Source: JAACFF01 sp963701435
GTDB lineage: Bacteria; Chloroflexota; Anaerolineae; Promineifilales; Promineifilaceae
Length of the DNA: 64,000 nucleotides
Assembly: GCA_963701435.1 (NCBI GenBank)
Contig: CAVPAL010000006.1
Span: 186,001 to 250,000, forward strand
Reading direction: 5' to 3'
Below, piece by piece: positions 1 through 10,036 of this stretch (positions are counted from its first letter, which is position 1; each line of letters begins with the position of its first letter). The translations under genes and the position numbers were made by a program. Under the pieces are notes generated by a model that was given only the letters and a program-made list of their open reading frames with translations, made no database searches and was not told the DNA's origin.

Positions 1-1
1 T

Positions 2-376
2 GACATTTGGGCGACGATTGGATCGGCCAATTTGAATCGGCGAGGCATGTGTTTTGATGCGGAGTTGAATATTGCGGTGGTGGACACGGCCGTATCTGAC
101 GGCCGTCGTCGTTTTGCCCGCGATTTTCGCCTGGCGTTGTGGCAGGAGCATCTGGGGCTGCGCGACCCGGCCGATTTGCTGCAAATTCAAGACCCGATTG
201 CTGGTGCAGCCATGTGGGCCGCACGCGCCGGTTCTAACCAATCACACATTGTCCGCTTTGACGAAACCGAAAACCCAGGTGATGATGGATTTCAGTGGGA
301 AGCATTGGTTGACCCGTTGTGTACCAGCAATGCCGCTGAAATTCGCGCCTGGGAGGAGAGTATCAATACAACATGA
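2..376 (+). CDS. Phospholipase D-like protein, C-terminal part (runs off left edge)
   Basis: The reading frame is open from base 2, so the true start lies outside the window. The first residues read DIWATIGSANLNRRG, which matches the GSxNxxxR second half of the HKD motif of the phospholipase D superfamily, followed by the usual ELNIAVVD strand. PLD enzymes hydrolyse phosphodiester bonds of phospholipids, and the cardiolipin-synthase branch transfers phosphatidyl groups. Only about 124 residues are visible, so the first HKD half and any N-terminal targeting region cannot be judged. The stop codon overlaps the start of the next gene in an ATGA arrangement (373-376), indicating translational coupling with the protease. 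Because it lies in an injection-system operon it may be a cargo (effector); that is inference, and a housekeeping cardiolipin synthase is the alternative. Confidence 0.75.
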   Translation, partial: DIWATIGSANLNRRGMCFDAELNIAVVDTAVSDGRRRFARDFRLALWQEHLGLRDPADLLQIQDPIAGAAMWAARAGSNQSHIVRFDETENPGDDGFQWEALVDPLCTSNAAEIRAWEESINTT

Positions 377-2785
377 ACGGACACAAAGCATTTGTCTACG
401 TCGAGAACGAGGTGGACAAGGCCTTGCAGCAAAGGCTGGCGGAAATGGTAACGGCCGTATTAACCACTTACAAAGCTTATGCTCTGGTTCAGGTAACCGC
501 CGCCCAATTGAACGCTTTACACAAGGCCGGTTTTCGTGTTGATGTGTTGTCGGATACGACCAGGGTGACGGTGGGCGCGTTTACGTTTGACACAGAGGCG
601 CCACCCCAAACGCCAGAGGCAGATGTCTCGTTGTTGGCCGAAACGGGTGAGGATTATTTCCTGGTGCAGTTTATCGGCCCGCTGCAGGAAGCGTGGATAA
701 CGGCCGTTACCAAACTGGGGTGTGAATTAGGGAATTACATACCCAATTACACCTTCTACCTAACCTATATGCCTGTTAATGTGCAGGCGCAGGTGGCGGC
801 GTTGCCTTTTGTGGGCTGGATCGGTCGTTATTTGCCCGCTTTCAAAATAGGCCCCGACATGACGACAACAGGCAAGCGCAGCCTGGCGCAGCAAGATATG
901 GTTGCGGTGGAAATTAACCGGCCCGCGTTCCCGTTTGATCCCGAAGGCAATGTCGAGATCAGCCTGCACCGGTCGGATGATATGGATACTGTAGTGGCCC
1001 TGATCGATACTTTAGGCGGGCATGTGATTGATGCCGGTGGACGCAGCCTTGTTGTGCCCTGGAACCGGAACAGGTGCTGGTTATTGCCGGGCATGTGGCT
1101 GTGCGCCGCCTAGGAAGGCACGTGCCAGCCCAGGCGGATAATGACGTGGCAGTGCATTTGACCAATGTGCATGCTGTACACATAGCCACTCTTGTGGGTG
1201 CAAGCAGGCAGTTACTGGGACAAAATCAGATTGTGGCTGTGTACGATACAGGGCTGGACAAAGGCTCTGATGGCGCTACCACGAACCCCCATCCAGATAT
1301 GCACCCGGATTTTAGCGGACGTGTTATTTCTTTACACTCTTGGGGACGACCCACCGGCGCTCGCGGCGGCGCAGGCGCTACCAATGACCTGGGCGGGCAT
1401 GGCACGCATGTGGCCGGTTCGATTGTAGGAACCGGCAGTGCGTCCGGAGGCCGGGTGCGAGGCATGGCCCCGGAAGCCCGCCTGGTATTTCAATCTTGTG
1501 AACCGGGAACGTCTTCAACCTGTAGCCCGCACGGCTTCTTTACGCCGGCCGATCTGACGCCCGTTTTTCAGCAAGCTTACGATGCCGGTGCACGCATACA
1601 TAACAATAGTTGGGGCGCACGCAGAGAAGGCCGTTACACCGACAAGTCAGAACAGGTAGACACATTTGTATGGGAAAAGCGGAACATGACCATTCTCTTC
1701 TCGGCGGGCAACAACGGCGACGACTTAAATCGGGATGGCCGTATTGACCAGGATTCTATGGGCGCACCGGGAACAGCAAAAAGATATATCACCGTTGGTA
1801 GTTCCGAAAGCCTGCGGCTGACCGGGGGCAGCCGGCTGCCCTGGAGCGCTTCTCGTTACAACCCGCCCTGCACCCGTTCTGCCCCAGACCTGTCTACAAT
1901 TGCCAGTCCCTGCATTTCGACCGGTTCTAGCCGGAATAATTTACGCTTTCCTTGCCCGCCGATCCGAGATGATTTGCGCTCGAACAACCCGCATGGCCTG
2001 GCGGCCAGCAGCGGTAGAGGGCCGACGGATGACGGCCGTATTAAACCAGAAGTCGTGGCGCCGGGAACCAATATAAAATCTTGTCGATCACGAGATGCCG
2101 GTTCATCAACCGATCCCTACACTTTCAAGACCGGCACCAGCATGGCTTGCCCCATCACCGCCGGAGCGGCCATCCTTGTTCGCCAATTTCTCATCGAAGT
2201 ACACAGTCACCAGCCCAGCGCCGCCCTGATTAAAGCCATGCTCATCAATGGGGCCACGCCTCTGCGCGGGCAATACCGGCCTCGTGAAATTGGAGCCGTT
2301 CCGTAACAGCAACATCGGTTGGGGGCTGATCAATCTGCGTGAGACGCTGCACCCGAAAGCACCGCCCCGAACACTTTGGTTTTCGCGATGAATGGTCGAA
2401 TGTAGCGCCTAGACCCGGCTTTAATGTCGGCGATCCACCGGACACTTTCACCATTTCGGGTGACGGACCGGACGGAAACGTTAAAAGTAACCCTGGTGTA
2501 CACCGAGGGCGCCGGGGGATAACCTGGTAAATAATCTGAATCTGACCATATTTCCGCCCACCGGCCCTGCCAAGACCGGCAACAATGCCACGCTTCCCGG
2601 CGACATGAAAAACAATGTAGAAGGCGGTGATTATTGAAACGCCAGAGTTGGGCGAGCATGTAATCGAAGTGAAGGCCATGAACATTGACGCCACGCACGC
2701 ACCGCAGGATTATGCGCTGGTGATTTCGGGCGCATTTGCGCGGGTGGCCCCACCATCGCCGCCCCTCCCGCCGGTGATTGTGTAA
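373..2785 (+). CDS. Subtilisin-like (S8) serine peptidase with C-terminal beta domain, frameshifted
   Basis: Pieces in different frames join into one S8 peptidase of about 800 residues. A long N-terminal prodomain-like region (373 to about 1060) precedes the catalytic core. The catalytic Asp is in VAVYDTGLD (about 1230), His in GGHGTHVAGS (about 1395), and Ser in TGTSMACPITAG (about 2135). After the core, GWGLINLRETL and a DxFTISG...LVNNLNLTIFPP region resemble the C-terminal jelly-roll domain of KP-43-type subtilisins. Frame breaks occur near 1060 (one C appears missing from CCC), 2290, 2470-2510 and 2630. No signal peptide is visible. Its position between a PLD-like gene and baseplate genes suggests either a particle-associated processing protease or a cargo protein. 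The peptidase assignment is firm; the role in the particle is inference. Confidence 0.82.
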
Positions 2786-2800
2786 TGAGGATGATGAGTG

Positions 2801-3448
2801 ATGATTAAACCGATGCTCGGCGACCTGGAATTATTATTGGTGCAGCGGATTGAAACGGCCCAGATCTCAAACCCTGGTAGACCACGCCGTGCCGGGGCTG
2901 GCCGGGAACTTTACGCAGCAGCTAAACCGGCAGATCACCCAGGTAAAACTGCACGGCATCCTGGCCGGCCCGGAGGCCAGGGACAATCTGGAAGCGCTGC
3001 GACAGCAATTCCATGCCGCCGAGCCGCTTCCGTTACGGCCGATATCCTGGCCGCCACCGAAGTGCAGGAAATGCTTATTGCCGACTTGCAGGCACAGGAG
3101 ATGGCAGGCAAGCCGGAACGGTTTGTCTACCGCCTGACACTGAACGAATACATTCCGCCGCCGCCGGACGAAGAAACAACCATGCAAATAGCCGAGGAGG
3201 AAATGCAAACCGAGGCAACCGAAATCACAGAAAAGCAAACCGACGACGTAGCTAACGATCTGGCCACGCTGGAAGTGCGGGTCGAGTTAGCCGAGGGTGA
3301 TGATTACAGCGGCATTGCCGTCCAGGTAGAGGGTAATACGGACGGAGGCGAACCTTTCGCCATTCTTATCGAGGAGCATAATGACGGCATTTATCGGGCA
3401 GAAAACATCCGGGCCGGCACCTACACAGTGAGGGCAGTATCACGATGA
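2801..3448 (+). CDS. Hub-adaptor / tube-initiator-like baseplate protein, frameshifted
   Basis: Joining three frame segments gives about 215 residues beginning MIKPMLGDLELLLVQRIET. The middle (HGILAGPEARDNLEALRQQF, then VTADILAATEVQEMLIADL and GKPERFVYRLTLNEY) has the style of phage/eCIS proteins that connect tube and spike hub, related in form to DNA-circularisation-type N-terminal domains. The C-terminus is acidic and Glu/Thr-rich, then ends in a small beta domain (FAILIEEHNDGIYRAENIRAGTYTVRAV) like a carboxypeptidase-regulatory fold. The ATG at 2801 is preceded by GAGG, and an upstream GTG is in frame. Frame breaks lie near 2870 and 3020. The stop overlaps the next start (ATGA at 3445). 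Family assignment is from pattern only. Confidence 0.55.
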   Translation: MIKPMLGDLELLLVQRIETAQISNPGRPRRAGAGRELYAAAKPADHPGKTARHPGRPGGQGQSGSAATAIPCRRAASVTADILAATEVQEMLIADLQAQEMAGKPERFVYRLTLNEYIPPPPDEETTMQIAEEEMQTEATEITEKQTDDVANDLATLEVRVELAEGDDYSGIAVQVEGNTDGGEPFAILIEEHNDGIYRAENIRAGTYTVRAVSR

Positions 3449-6400
3449 CAGGTCAATCAGGCGGCACGCAGACGACGGTAAACGCTCCCTCTGCAACAAC
3501 AACAACCGCAGTGCTTACGGTGGGATATTCCAACCTGTGTCAGATGCCCGAGAACATTACCTTTAACACAGCACGCTCGTTTGTTAAACCCACCGCGAAT
3601 AACAAAAACGCACTCCAGGGTGTTCTTGCTTTCGCATCCAGCCCAAACCCCACTACCCACAGCCATTTGCTCTTGGTGGGGCACACAGATTCACCCGGTT
3701 CGTCAACAACCAATGACTCATTGTCAGAGCGGCGTGGACGCAGCGTGCACGCTCTTTTGACAGGAAACGTTGCAGAATGGGAAACCTTGTTTACTACAGA
3801 GAGGTGGTCAACTCCGGAGTTGACAGAAATGGTCGTGGAGACAGGCGAGGCGGCGCAGGGAGATTCAGCCGCGATTTCTGCGGCGATTGCCCGTTATCAA
3901 GGCGCAAGCGCAGCAGCCAGAACTGCACGCGCTGATTTATTCAGGCTTTTCTTTGATGCGCTGCTAGGGCGCACCGGCCCGCCGCCCATCAACTTTGTAG
4001 CCCGGACACCACCCTGGCTAGGGTGTGGCGAGAATCATTTGTTGCGCGGCTCACCGAGCAGCCCGGTGCGGGATCCAAGCCTGCCCCCAATCACTGGCGC
4101 CTTTGAACCGAATCGCCGGGTTGAATTCTTTTTTGTTGATTCTAGCCTGTCGATCCCAATTAGTTGCACAGCGTATCCAAACTGGACACTTGCCTGCTCC
4201 CTGTCTACACCGCCACCCGCAGTTGTGGAGTGGTTCGTCTCGGAAAGCCTGGGGCACGATGCCGTAGGGCACGGAATCAATCGCAGTCGTCCCTTTCAAA
4301 CCATCCAATTTGCAATCAATCACGTTTCCTCCCTTGCGCTTGCAGGCACTGATGTGATCAATGTAATGGACGGCACATACCAGGAAGATGTGCGAATGGC
4401 AAGCAATATTGTCTTGAAGGCAGACACCGGGGCAACGCCTACGCTCCGGCACACTGCTGCCGGCAACCCTGTCATCTTATGTGATGACGTAGACGATGTC
4501 CGAATTGAAGGGCTGGTCATTACCGGTCTGACATTGCTAGACGGACGAGGTGTCCATGTCCGCAATAGCCGCAATATAACGGTGCAGTCGTGCGCCATTT
4601 CCCGTCACCGCAGCGACGGGCATGGTGGTGGTGTGCTGATCCAGAGCAGCCGCGCAGTCGAAGTAACGGGGGGGCGGATCCGAAATAATTTTGCCACGCG
4701 GGGCGGCGGCATTGCGATTGTTGATTCTACCGAGGTACGTGTTGAGGATGTAACTATCGAAAGAAACCAGGGCGGGAGGATTGATACGGCCGTAACAGCA
4801 GTAGACATCGATGCGTCAATTGGCCTCGACTTCGATCCATTCATAGACACATTCACTATCACCATTGGAGATGCACACGGAGGCGGGGTGTATCTGCAGG
4901 ATAGCCGAGACGTGTTCATCCAAAACAACCGCATCCGCGAAAACAACGCTATTTTGTTTGGGGGTGGGATTGCAGTGGACAACGAGCCGGGCTTTGCCGG
5001 CAGTATAGTCATCCGGGGAAACGAGATCATGTGTAACCAAGCCGCGCACGGCAACCTACAACCGCTCAACCCACCAACCATTTCCTGCCAGGCGGAAGCG
5101 CTGGGCGATCCTGTGGTCACGCGCATGGAAGAAGAGACTTTTGACAGCATAGCTGCGCAGGCCGTTCGCCTTTTGCACGGCCTAGGCATCGAAAATGGGC
5201 TGGGAGGCGGGATTGCGTTACGGCATGTGACGTCGGCCACCCGCATCATTGAGAATCGGATTGGGCAGCAAAATGAGCCAAACCGGGCACGGCGCGGCGG
5301 CGGCATAGAGTGCTACACCGGAGCGTACCCCCACATTGAGGAAAACCACATCGAACACAACCTCACTTCAGATGACGGCGCCGGCATCGCCGTTGATCAG
5401 TTTGACCCCTTTCTGCCGGCAAATCAGCCTCGTTTCTTAGGATTCAGACGCGGCCGTTTCTTCCCAAGGCAACCCGTTCGAATGGTGAACAACCAGATCC
5501 GCTCTAACCTCAGTATAGAGGATGGGGGCGGGATTTATGCCACAGGCAATGCCCAGCTTCGCCTCGAAGGGACGGTCGTAGAGAGGAACAGGGCCGGCGA
5601 GAATGGCGGCGGTATCCGTATCTCGTATGCCACCAATCTGGAGATGAGCGGTGGGCGCATTGCCGACAACCAGTCGAACGTTATCGGAACCGAACACGAA
5701 GGCGGCGGTGGTTTAGCAGCCCGAAATGCCTCCTTCCATTTGCAGGGTGTCGGCATCAGTAACAATGTCGCCAACCATTTTGCAGGCGGCGGCGTCTATT
5801 GTAACTCAGCTTTTGAGGGGGGCTTTAATACGAGTGGCTTTATCGCCAATCGGCACGGGCAGTTCGACGATATTATGCGGAACGATTACCGTTTTGGTAT
5901 GCGTGTTTACCACTTCAGCGATTGCCAGGGGAGCGATAATCGCGCCCTTGGCCGCTCGGGAGCGGGTGGGTTCGTGTACGCTGTGCGTGTGGAAGGAAAT
6001 GAACATCTGGAGGTACGTATCCGGGGTGCGGCAACGGCCGTTGGGCAAAACACCTCCGAGTACAACAACCCCAACAATAGAGCGGGCACACACCAGAAGC
6101 GGGGCAACGTTGTCATTGAGCTGTCGGGTCGGCGAGACGCCGGTGGCCTTCCCGAAGATCGCGTTAGCATCTTTGGCGATGTGCGCGCAGTGCCGACTGG
6201 CATTGCCAGTTCCGTCCCAACACCGAACAACCGGGCGGTGGTGATTATTCACCATGGCGGCCGAACGGACGATCACCCCATCACCTTCCCCTACAGCAAT
6301 GTCGCCTTTAGCATCATTGATGTGCAGCCGCGCCTGGGGTCGGTGGCCGGGGGAACTGTGCTCTCCATTACGGGCGAGGGCTTTGTAAATGATCCCGGAA

Positions 6401-7380
6401 CCCAGGTTTTTATTGGCGGGCAACTTGCCGGGAACATCCAGGTGCTTTCTGAGCGAGAGGTGACGGCCGAAACGCCCCCCGGAACAGGGCCAGGCCCGGT
6501 TGACATCGAAGTGCAAAACGCAGACGGCCGTATCGAGTTCATCCTCAACGGATTCGAGTACACCCTTCCACCGCAAATTATCGACATACAGCCCCGTTCC
6601 GGCTTTGTAACGGGAGGAGATGTGATCACAATTACAGGAAACAATTTCTTAGGCGGCATTGAGGTTCTCTTTGGAGGAGGGCAGGCAACAAGCATCACGG
6701 TTATTTCCGCTACGCAACTGGAAGTGGTAACGCCGCCTTTGTCTGCCGGATTGCCACCTGATTTTTATGACGTGGAAGTGATCAATCCAGACACATTATC
6801 GGATATTGTGCCGGCCGGTTTTGAATATGTCCCCTTGCCGCGGCCGAATATCATCAATGTGCAACCTCGCTCCGGTCCGGCCGCGGTTGGTACGCCGATA
6901 ACCATCACCGGCAGCGATTTTCAACAAAACGTTTCTGTCACCGTTGGCGGCGTCAGTGCCGTTAATGTGGTATTGGTCTCGTCGAGCCAGATCAACGCAG
7001 AGACACCGCCGTTGCCCGCCTCACAATCTCCGGGATTCGTTGATATTGTCGTGACAAACCCTGACGGACGGTCAGACCAGGTAAGTGGCGGATTCCAGTA
7101 TCTTGCACCTCCGCCACACATTATTGACGTACAACCACGTTCCGGCCCCGCTGCCGGTGGTACACACATCACAATTACTGGAGCCAATTTTCAATCCGGA
7201 GCTTCGGTCACTTTTGACGGTATAAGCGCGTTGTTTATTAATTTTGTCTCGTCAAGCGAGATCACAGTCGAAACGCCACCTTTGCCACCGCCGCGCATTC
7301 CAGGACCGGTCGATGTTGTAGTTACCAACCCTGACGGCCTGTCCGATTCCGTGTCTGGTGGTTTTGATTACACACCTTAA
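3445..7380 (+). CDS. Giant OmpA-like / parallel beta-helix / TIG-repeat protein of the injection system
   Basis: An intact 1311-residue protein with three zones. Residues about 30-115 carry an OmpA-C-like peptidoglycan-binding domain (ITFNTARSFVKPTANN, LLLVGHTDSPGSS, SERRGRSV). Residues about 270-850 form a right-handed parallel beta-helix, opening with RPFQTIQFAINHV and VINVMDGTYQEDV and followed by many short N-rich coils with GGG turns. Four IPT/TIG immunoglobulin-like domains start near residues 955, 1043, 1134 and 1224, each opening with IIDVQPRSG-type sequence. Beta-helices and TIG domains are typical of carbohydrate binding or cleavage and of extended fibres, while OmpA-like domains bind peptidoglycan. 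No signal peptide is visible, which fits assembly in the cytoplasm as part of the particle. Its position inside the baseplate operon suggests a receptor-binding or cell-anchoring structure. Confidence 0.75.
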   Translation: MTGQSGGTQTTVNAPSATTTTAVLTVGYSNLCQMPENITFNTARSFVKPTANNKNALQGVLAFASSPNPTTHSHLLLVGHTDSPGSSTTNDSLSERRGRSVHALLTGNVAEWETLFTTERWSTPELTEMVVETGEAAQGDSAAISAAIARYQGASAAARTARADLFRLFFDALLGRTGPPPINFVARTPPWLGCGENHLLRGSPSSPVRDPSLPPITGAFEPNRRVEFFFVDSSLSIPISCTAYPNWTLACSLSTPPPAVVEWFVSESLGHDAVGHGINRSRPFQTIQFAINHVSSLALAGTDVINVMDGTYQEDVRMASNIVLKADTGATPTLRHTAAGNPVILCDDVDDVRIEGLVITGLTLLDGRGVHVRNSRNITVQSCAISRHRSDGHGGGVLIQSSRAVEVTGGRIRNNFATRGGGIAIVDSTEVRVEDVTIERNQGGRIDTAVTAVDIDASIGLDFDPFIDTFTITIGDAHGGGVYLQDSRDVFIQNNRIRENNAILFGGGIAVDNEPGFAGSIVIRGNEIMCNQAAHGNLQPLNPPTISCQAEALGDPVVTRMEEETFDSIAAQAVRLLHGLGIENGLGGGIALRHVTSATRIIENRIGQQNEPNRARRGGGIECYTGAYPHIEENHIEHNLTSDDGAGIAVDQFDPFLPANQPRFLGFRRGRFFPRQPVRMVNNQIRSNLSIEDGGGIYATGNAQLRLEGTVVERNRAGENGGGIRISYATNLEMSGGRIADNQSNVIGTEHEGGGGLAARNASFHLQGVGISNNVANHFAGGGVYCNSAFEGGFNTSGFIANRHGQFDDIMRNDYRFGMRVYHFSDCQGSDNRALGRSGAGGFVYAVRVEGNEHLEVRIRGAATAVGQNTSEYNNPNNRAGTHQKRGNVVIELSGRRDAGGLPEDRVSIFGDVRAVPTGIASSVPTPNNRAVVIIHHGGRTDDHPITFPYSNVAFSIIDVQPRLGSVAGGTVLSITGEGFVNDPGTQVFIGGQLAGNIQVLSEREVTAETPPGTGPGPVDIEVQNADGRIEFILNGFEYTLPPQIIDIQPRSGFVTGGDVITITGNNFLGGIEVLFGGGQATSITVISATQLEVVTPPLSAGLPPDFYDVEVINPDTLSDIVPAGFEYVPLPRPNIINVQPRSGPAAVGTPITITGSDFQQNVSVTVGGVSAVNVVLVSSSQINAETPPLPASQSPGFVDIVVTNPDGRSDQVSGGFQYLAPPPHIIDVQPRSGPAAGGTHITITGANFQSGASVTFDGISALFINFVSSSEITVETPPLPPPRIPGPVDVVVTNPDGLSDSVSGGFDYTP

Positions 7381-7389
7381 GGATTAAAA

Positions 7390-8385
7390 ATGTTTAGACC
7401 CGCTTACAAAATCACTTTTGGCTCCAGCGTCATTGATTCGGCCGCAGACCCCACCCGCAGCACGGTGGTGGCGCTGGCGGTTTCGCTGGACATGGACACG
7501 CCGGCCGACGAGGCTGTCATCCATCTGGGCCGGGTGGGCGGCGTGCAGCCGGGCCTGGGCGTGGATGTGACGGTGGAGCTGGGCTACGACGATTCGGTGA
7601 CAAAGGTGTTCACCGGAACCATTGCCGACTTGCGGCCCGACATTACCACCACGCGGGTGACGGCGCTGAGTCCAATGCGTGATTTACTGGCTTTGCGCGT
7701 GGCCCAAACTTACGAAAACAAAACGGCCGGAGAGATCGTCCGCGACCTGGCGGGCCAGGCGAATGTAGCGACAGACACGGTGGAGGACGGCGTTCATTTT
7801 CTGGCGTATGTGGCCGACAACGGCCGTAATGCCTACCAACACATCCGCGCCCTGGCCCTCAAATCTGGGTTTGACGTGTACACCACGCCGGATGGGAAAC
7901 TGGTGTTTCGGCCGTTTACCGGCAGCATCACCACCCACGTACTGGAATACGGCCAACATTTGGTAAGACTGGCCGTGTCGGCTGCCCCCCAGGCCGCCGG
8001 GGAGGTGCAACTCTTTGGTGAAAGTCCGGCCGACGCCGAAGGCGACGAGGCATTCGCCTGGCTGACAAAAAGTTTTACTCCCGGCGCCGCCGGATCAGGT
8101 GCGCCCCTGTTGCTCGTTCAAGACCCGTCATTGCGTACACAAACGGCCGCCGGCGCCGCTGCCCGCGCCGAAGCCAAACGGCAGCAACAACGAGCGCTTA
8201 CCGGCCATCTGCGGGCTTTAGGCCGGCCCCAGGTCAAATTGGGCGATGCTATTCGCCTCAGCGGCGCACCTGACGACCGCATGAATGCCGACTTTCAGGT
8301 GCGGCGCGTCCGCCACACGCTGACGAAAAAGGGCGGTTTCACCACCGAAATCGGCTTTTGGCAGCTAGGAGGTGACCGTTCATGA
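7390..8385 (+). CDS. gpD-like spike hub protein (phage late control D family)
   Basis: 331 residues with the pattern of phage gpD / T4 gp27 / VgrG N-terminal hub proteins: an N-terminal beta barrel (VTVELGYDD, VFTGTIADLRPDI), then ENKTAGEIVRDLAGQANV, and the later ATG...AKRQQQRALTGHLRALGRPQVKLGDAIRL segment common to this family. The hub trimer links the inner tube to the spike. The gene has AAGGA upstream of the ATG and overlaps the next start by four bases (ATGA). In Afp/PVC particles hub and spike are one fused protein; here they are separate genes, as in phage P2 and several other eCIS lineages. Confidence 0.85.
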   Translation: MFRPAYKITFGSSVIDSAADPTRSTVVALAVSLDMDTPADEAVIHLGRVGGVQPGLGVDVTVELGYDDSVTKVFTGTIADLRPDITTTRVTALSPMRDLLALRVAQTYENKTAGEIVRDLAGQANVATDTVEDGVHFLAYVADNGRNAYQHIRALALKSGFDVYTTPDGKLVFRPFTGSITTHVLEYGQHLVRLAVSAAPQAAGEVQLFGESPADAEGDEAFAWLTKSFTPGAAGSGAPLLLVQDPSLRTQTAAGAAARAEAKRQQQRALTGHLRALGRPQVKLGDAIRLSGAPDDRMNADFQVRRVRHTLTKKGGFTTEIGFWQLGGDRS

Positions 8386-9195
8386 GCGAACTGGTAAACG
8401 TGATCCAGCAGATCGTACACAACGAGCTGCGCCAGGTACGGGTGACAGAACTGGCAGTGGTAGAACCGAGTGGACTCCACCCTCACGCTGGCGATAGCGA
8501 CAAGGACAATTACGCCTGCGACGTGCGCCTAAAGAACAGCGGCCTGGTGCTAAAGCAGGTTCCGGTTGCCACCGGCCGCATCGGCACGGCCGCCATTCCT
8601 AACGAAGGCGACCTGGTGCTGCTAACTTTTGACCATGGGGATGTAAACCAGCCGATGATTATCGGCCGTTTGTTACAATGACGAAGATCGGCCGCCGCTC
8701 AACAATGCCAACGAGGTCATTTTTCGCCTGCCCTTGGCCGAACCGGACGACGAGACCGTCAAAGCCGCCATTCGCAACCTGCCAGATCAAAATCCGCCCC
8801 GCGAGATTTTGGTGGAAATGACGCCCAAGATTGAGGTGCATCTCCAGGACAGCATGGTGGTAGCCCGCGCCGGAAACAGCAAATTAACCCTCAACCAACC
8901 CGGCGACCGGGACGGGCAAGTGGTGATTGAGGCGGGCCGCTCTACCATCACCATGGATCAGGACGGTGACATTACGATTGAATCGGCGGGCAACATTACC
9001 CTGAGCACGTCAACGGGCGATGTCACTATCGAGGGGATGAATATCAGCATAAAAGGGCAGCAGGCGGTCAGTATCGAAGCCAATACCGATGCCAAATTGA
9101 GCGGCAAGGTGGGGGCGACGGTCGATGGCGGCCTATCTGCTACGCTAAAAGGGGCGACGACGTCTATCAAAGGCATGACGTCGTTTTCGCCGTAA
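8382..9195 (+). CDS. gpV/gp5-like baseplate spike protein, frameshifted
   Basis: The N-terminal part (8382 to about 8670) is an OB-fold spike domain: VCDVRLKNSG-type strand, IPNEGDLVLLTFDHGDVNQPMIIGRL. The frame then shifts: a surplus T in TTGTTAC breaks the expected GRLYNDEDRPP, and the frame continues to 9195. The C-terminal part (VEIHLQDSM-like start, then GDVTIEGMNISIKG and repeated short beta strands) is the triple beta-helix needle seen below VgrG and gp5 OB domains. Together the spike would be about 270 residues. The start is preceded by GGAGGTGA. The product sits between the hub and the PAAR tip in the particle, matching the gene order. Confidence 0.82.
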
Positions 9196-9211
9196 CTTTG
9201 GAGGCAAAACG

Positions 9212-9544
9212 ATGCCTGGACCTGTAATAACAATTGGCTGTGCTGTGATGGTGACGCCCGGCGCTTCCGGGCCGCCGGATATGGGCACGATCATCAGCAT
9301 CTTTCCGCCGGTGATTACGGCGGGCGGGATGCCGCTGGCAACGACCGGCTCGCTGTGCCAGATGATTAACTCGGTGTGGGGCTTTCCGTACCCGTTGGTG
9401 ATTGGGCCAATCGCTTCCGGCGGGGTGATGGTGAGCGGCAAGGCGCTGGTGCGCATGGGCGACCGCATCCCTTCGCCGCCCGGTATTCTGACAATTTTAG
9501 GCCCGCCGGCCGCGCCTTATGTAAATGATCAGTGGCCGCCGTAG
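9212..9544 (+). CDS. PAAR-like spike-tip protein
   Basis: 110 residues dominated by Gly, Pro and hydrophobic residues (MPGPVITIGCAVMVTPG, SGGVMVSGKALVRMGDRIPSPPG). Repeated short beta turns and the closing VRMGD segment are typical of PAAR-repeat proteins, which form a sharp cone bound by metal at the end of the spike. In Afp/PVC numbering it corresponds to Afp10. It has GGAGGC upstream of the ATG and sits directly after the spike gene. The usual metal-binding histidines are not obvious, so it may belong to the DUF4150/PAAR-like branch. Confidence 0.75.
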   Translation: MPGPVITIGCAVMVTPGASGPPDMGTIISIFPPVITAGGMPLATTGSLCQMINSVWGFPYPLVIGPIASGGVMVSGKALVRMGDRIPSPPGILTILGPPAAPYVNDQWPP

Positions 9545-9568
9545 GGATAGGTACAAGGAGTGGTTTTT

Positions 9569-10018
9569 ATGGCGAATGAAGATAAACGATTTGGGATTGA
9601 TTTGCACTTGCTGCCTAACTTAACGCAGGAGAATGACCGTTTTCCCGGCGCTGACCTGAAAACGGCCGAATCTCCCAACGGCATTGATTTGCAAACGGTT
9701 GGGGGTGTGCCCAATTTGCAGCAGGCGCTTTTGCTTCGTTTCCTCACGCATAAGGGTGCACTGTCTCATTTGGGGCATCCTGAATATGGTTCGCAGTTGT
9801 ACAAGTTGGTGGGCGAACTGAACAATGAGACCAACCGCAACCGGGCAAAGTTGTATGTGCTGGAGGCGTTGAGCCATGAAGCGCGTATTGCCGAAGTGTT
9901 GTCGGTATCGGTGACGACGAATCGGCGGGCGCCCACGACTGTGACGATTACGGTGAATTTGCGGGCCATTGGCGAAGACGATCCGGCAACTGTGACGTTT
10001 CCGCTGGCGCTTGCTTAG
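9569..10018 (+). CDS. gp25-like baseplate wedge protein
   Basis: About 149 residues. The segment NLQQALLLRFLTHKGALSHL, followed by HPEYGSQLYKLVGELNNETNR and later VTITVNLR, is the signature of the GPW/gp25 family (Afp9-type), whose members start sheath assembly on the baseplate. I chose the ATG at 9569 over an in-frame GTG at 9560 because AAGGAG (9555-9560) is then correctly spaced. The gene is intact, in contrast to most of its neighbours. Confidence 0.85.
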   Translation: MANEDKRFGIDLHLLPNLTQENDRFPGADLKTAESPNGIDLQTVGGVPNLQQALLLRFLTHKGALSHLGHPEYGSQLYKLVGELNNETNRNRAKLYVLEALSHEARIAEVLSVSVTTNRRAPTTVTITVNLRAIGEDDPATVTFPLALA

Positions 10019-10036
10019 TAGACAAAGGAGAATGAT

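Noticed and set aside
4605..5306. Long open frame opposite the OmpA/beta-helix gene
   Set aside because: Its Pro/Arg-rich composition is that of an antisense shadow of a repeated GGG/N-rich coding region.
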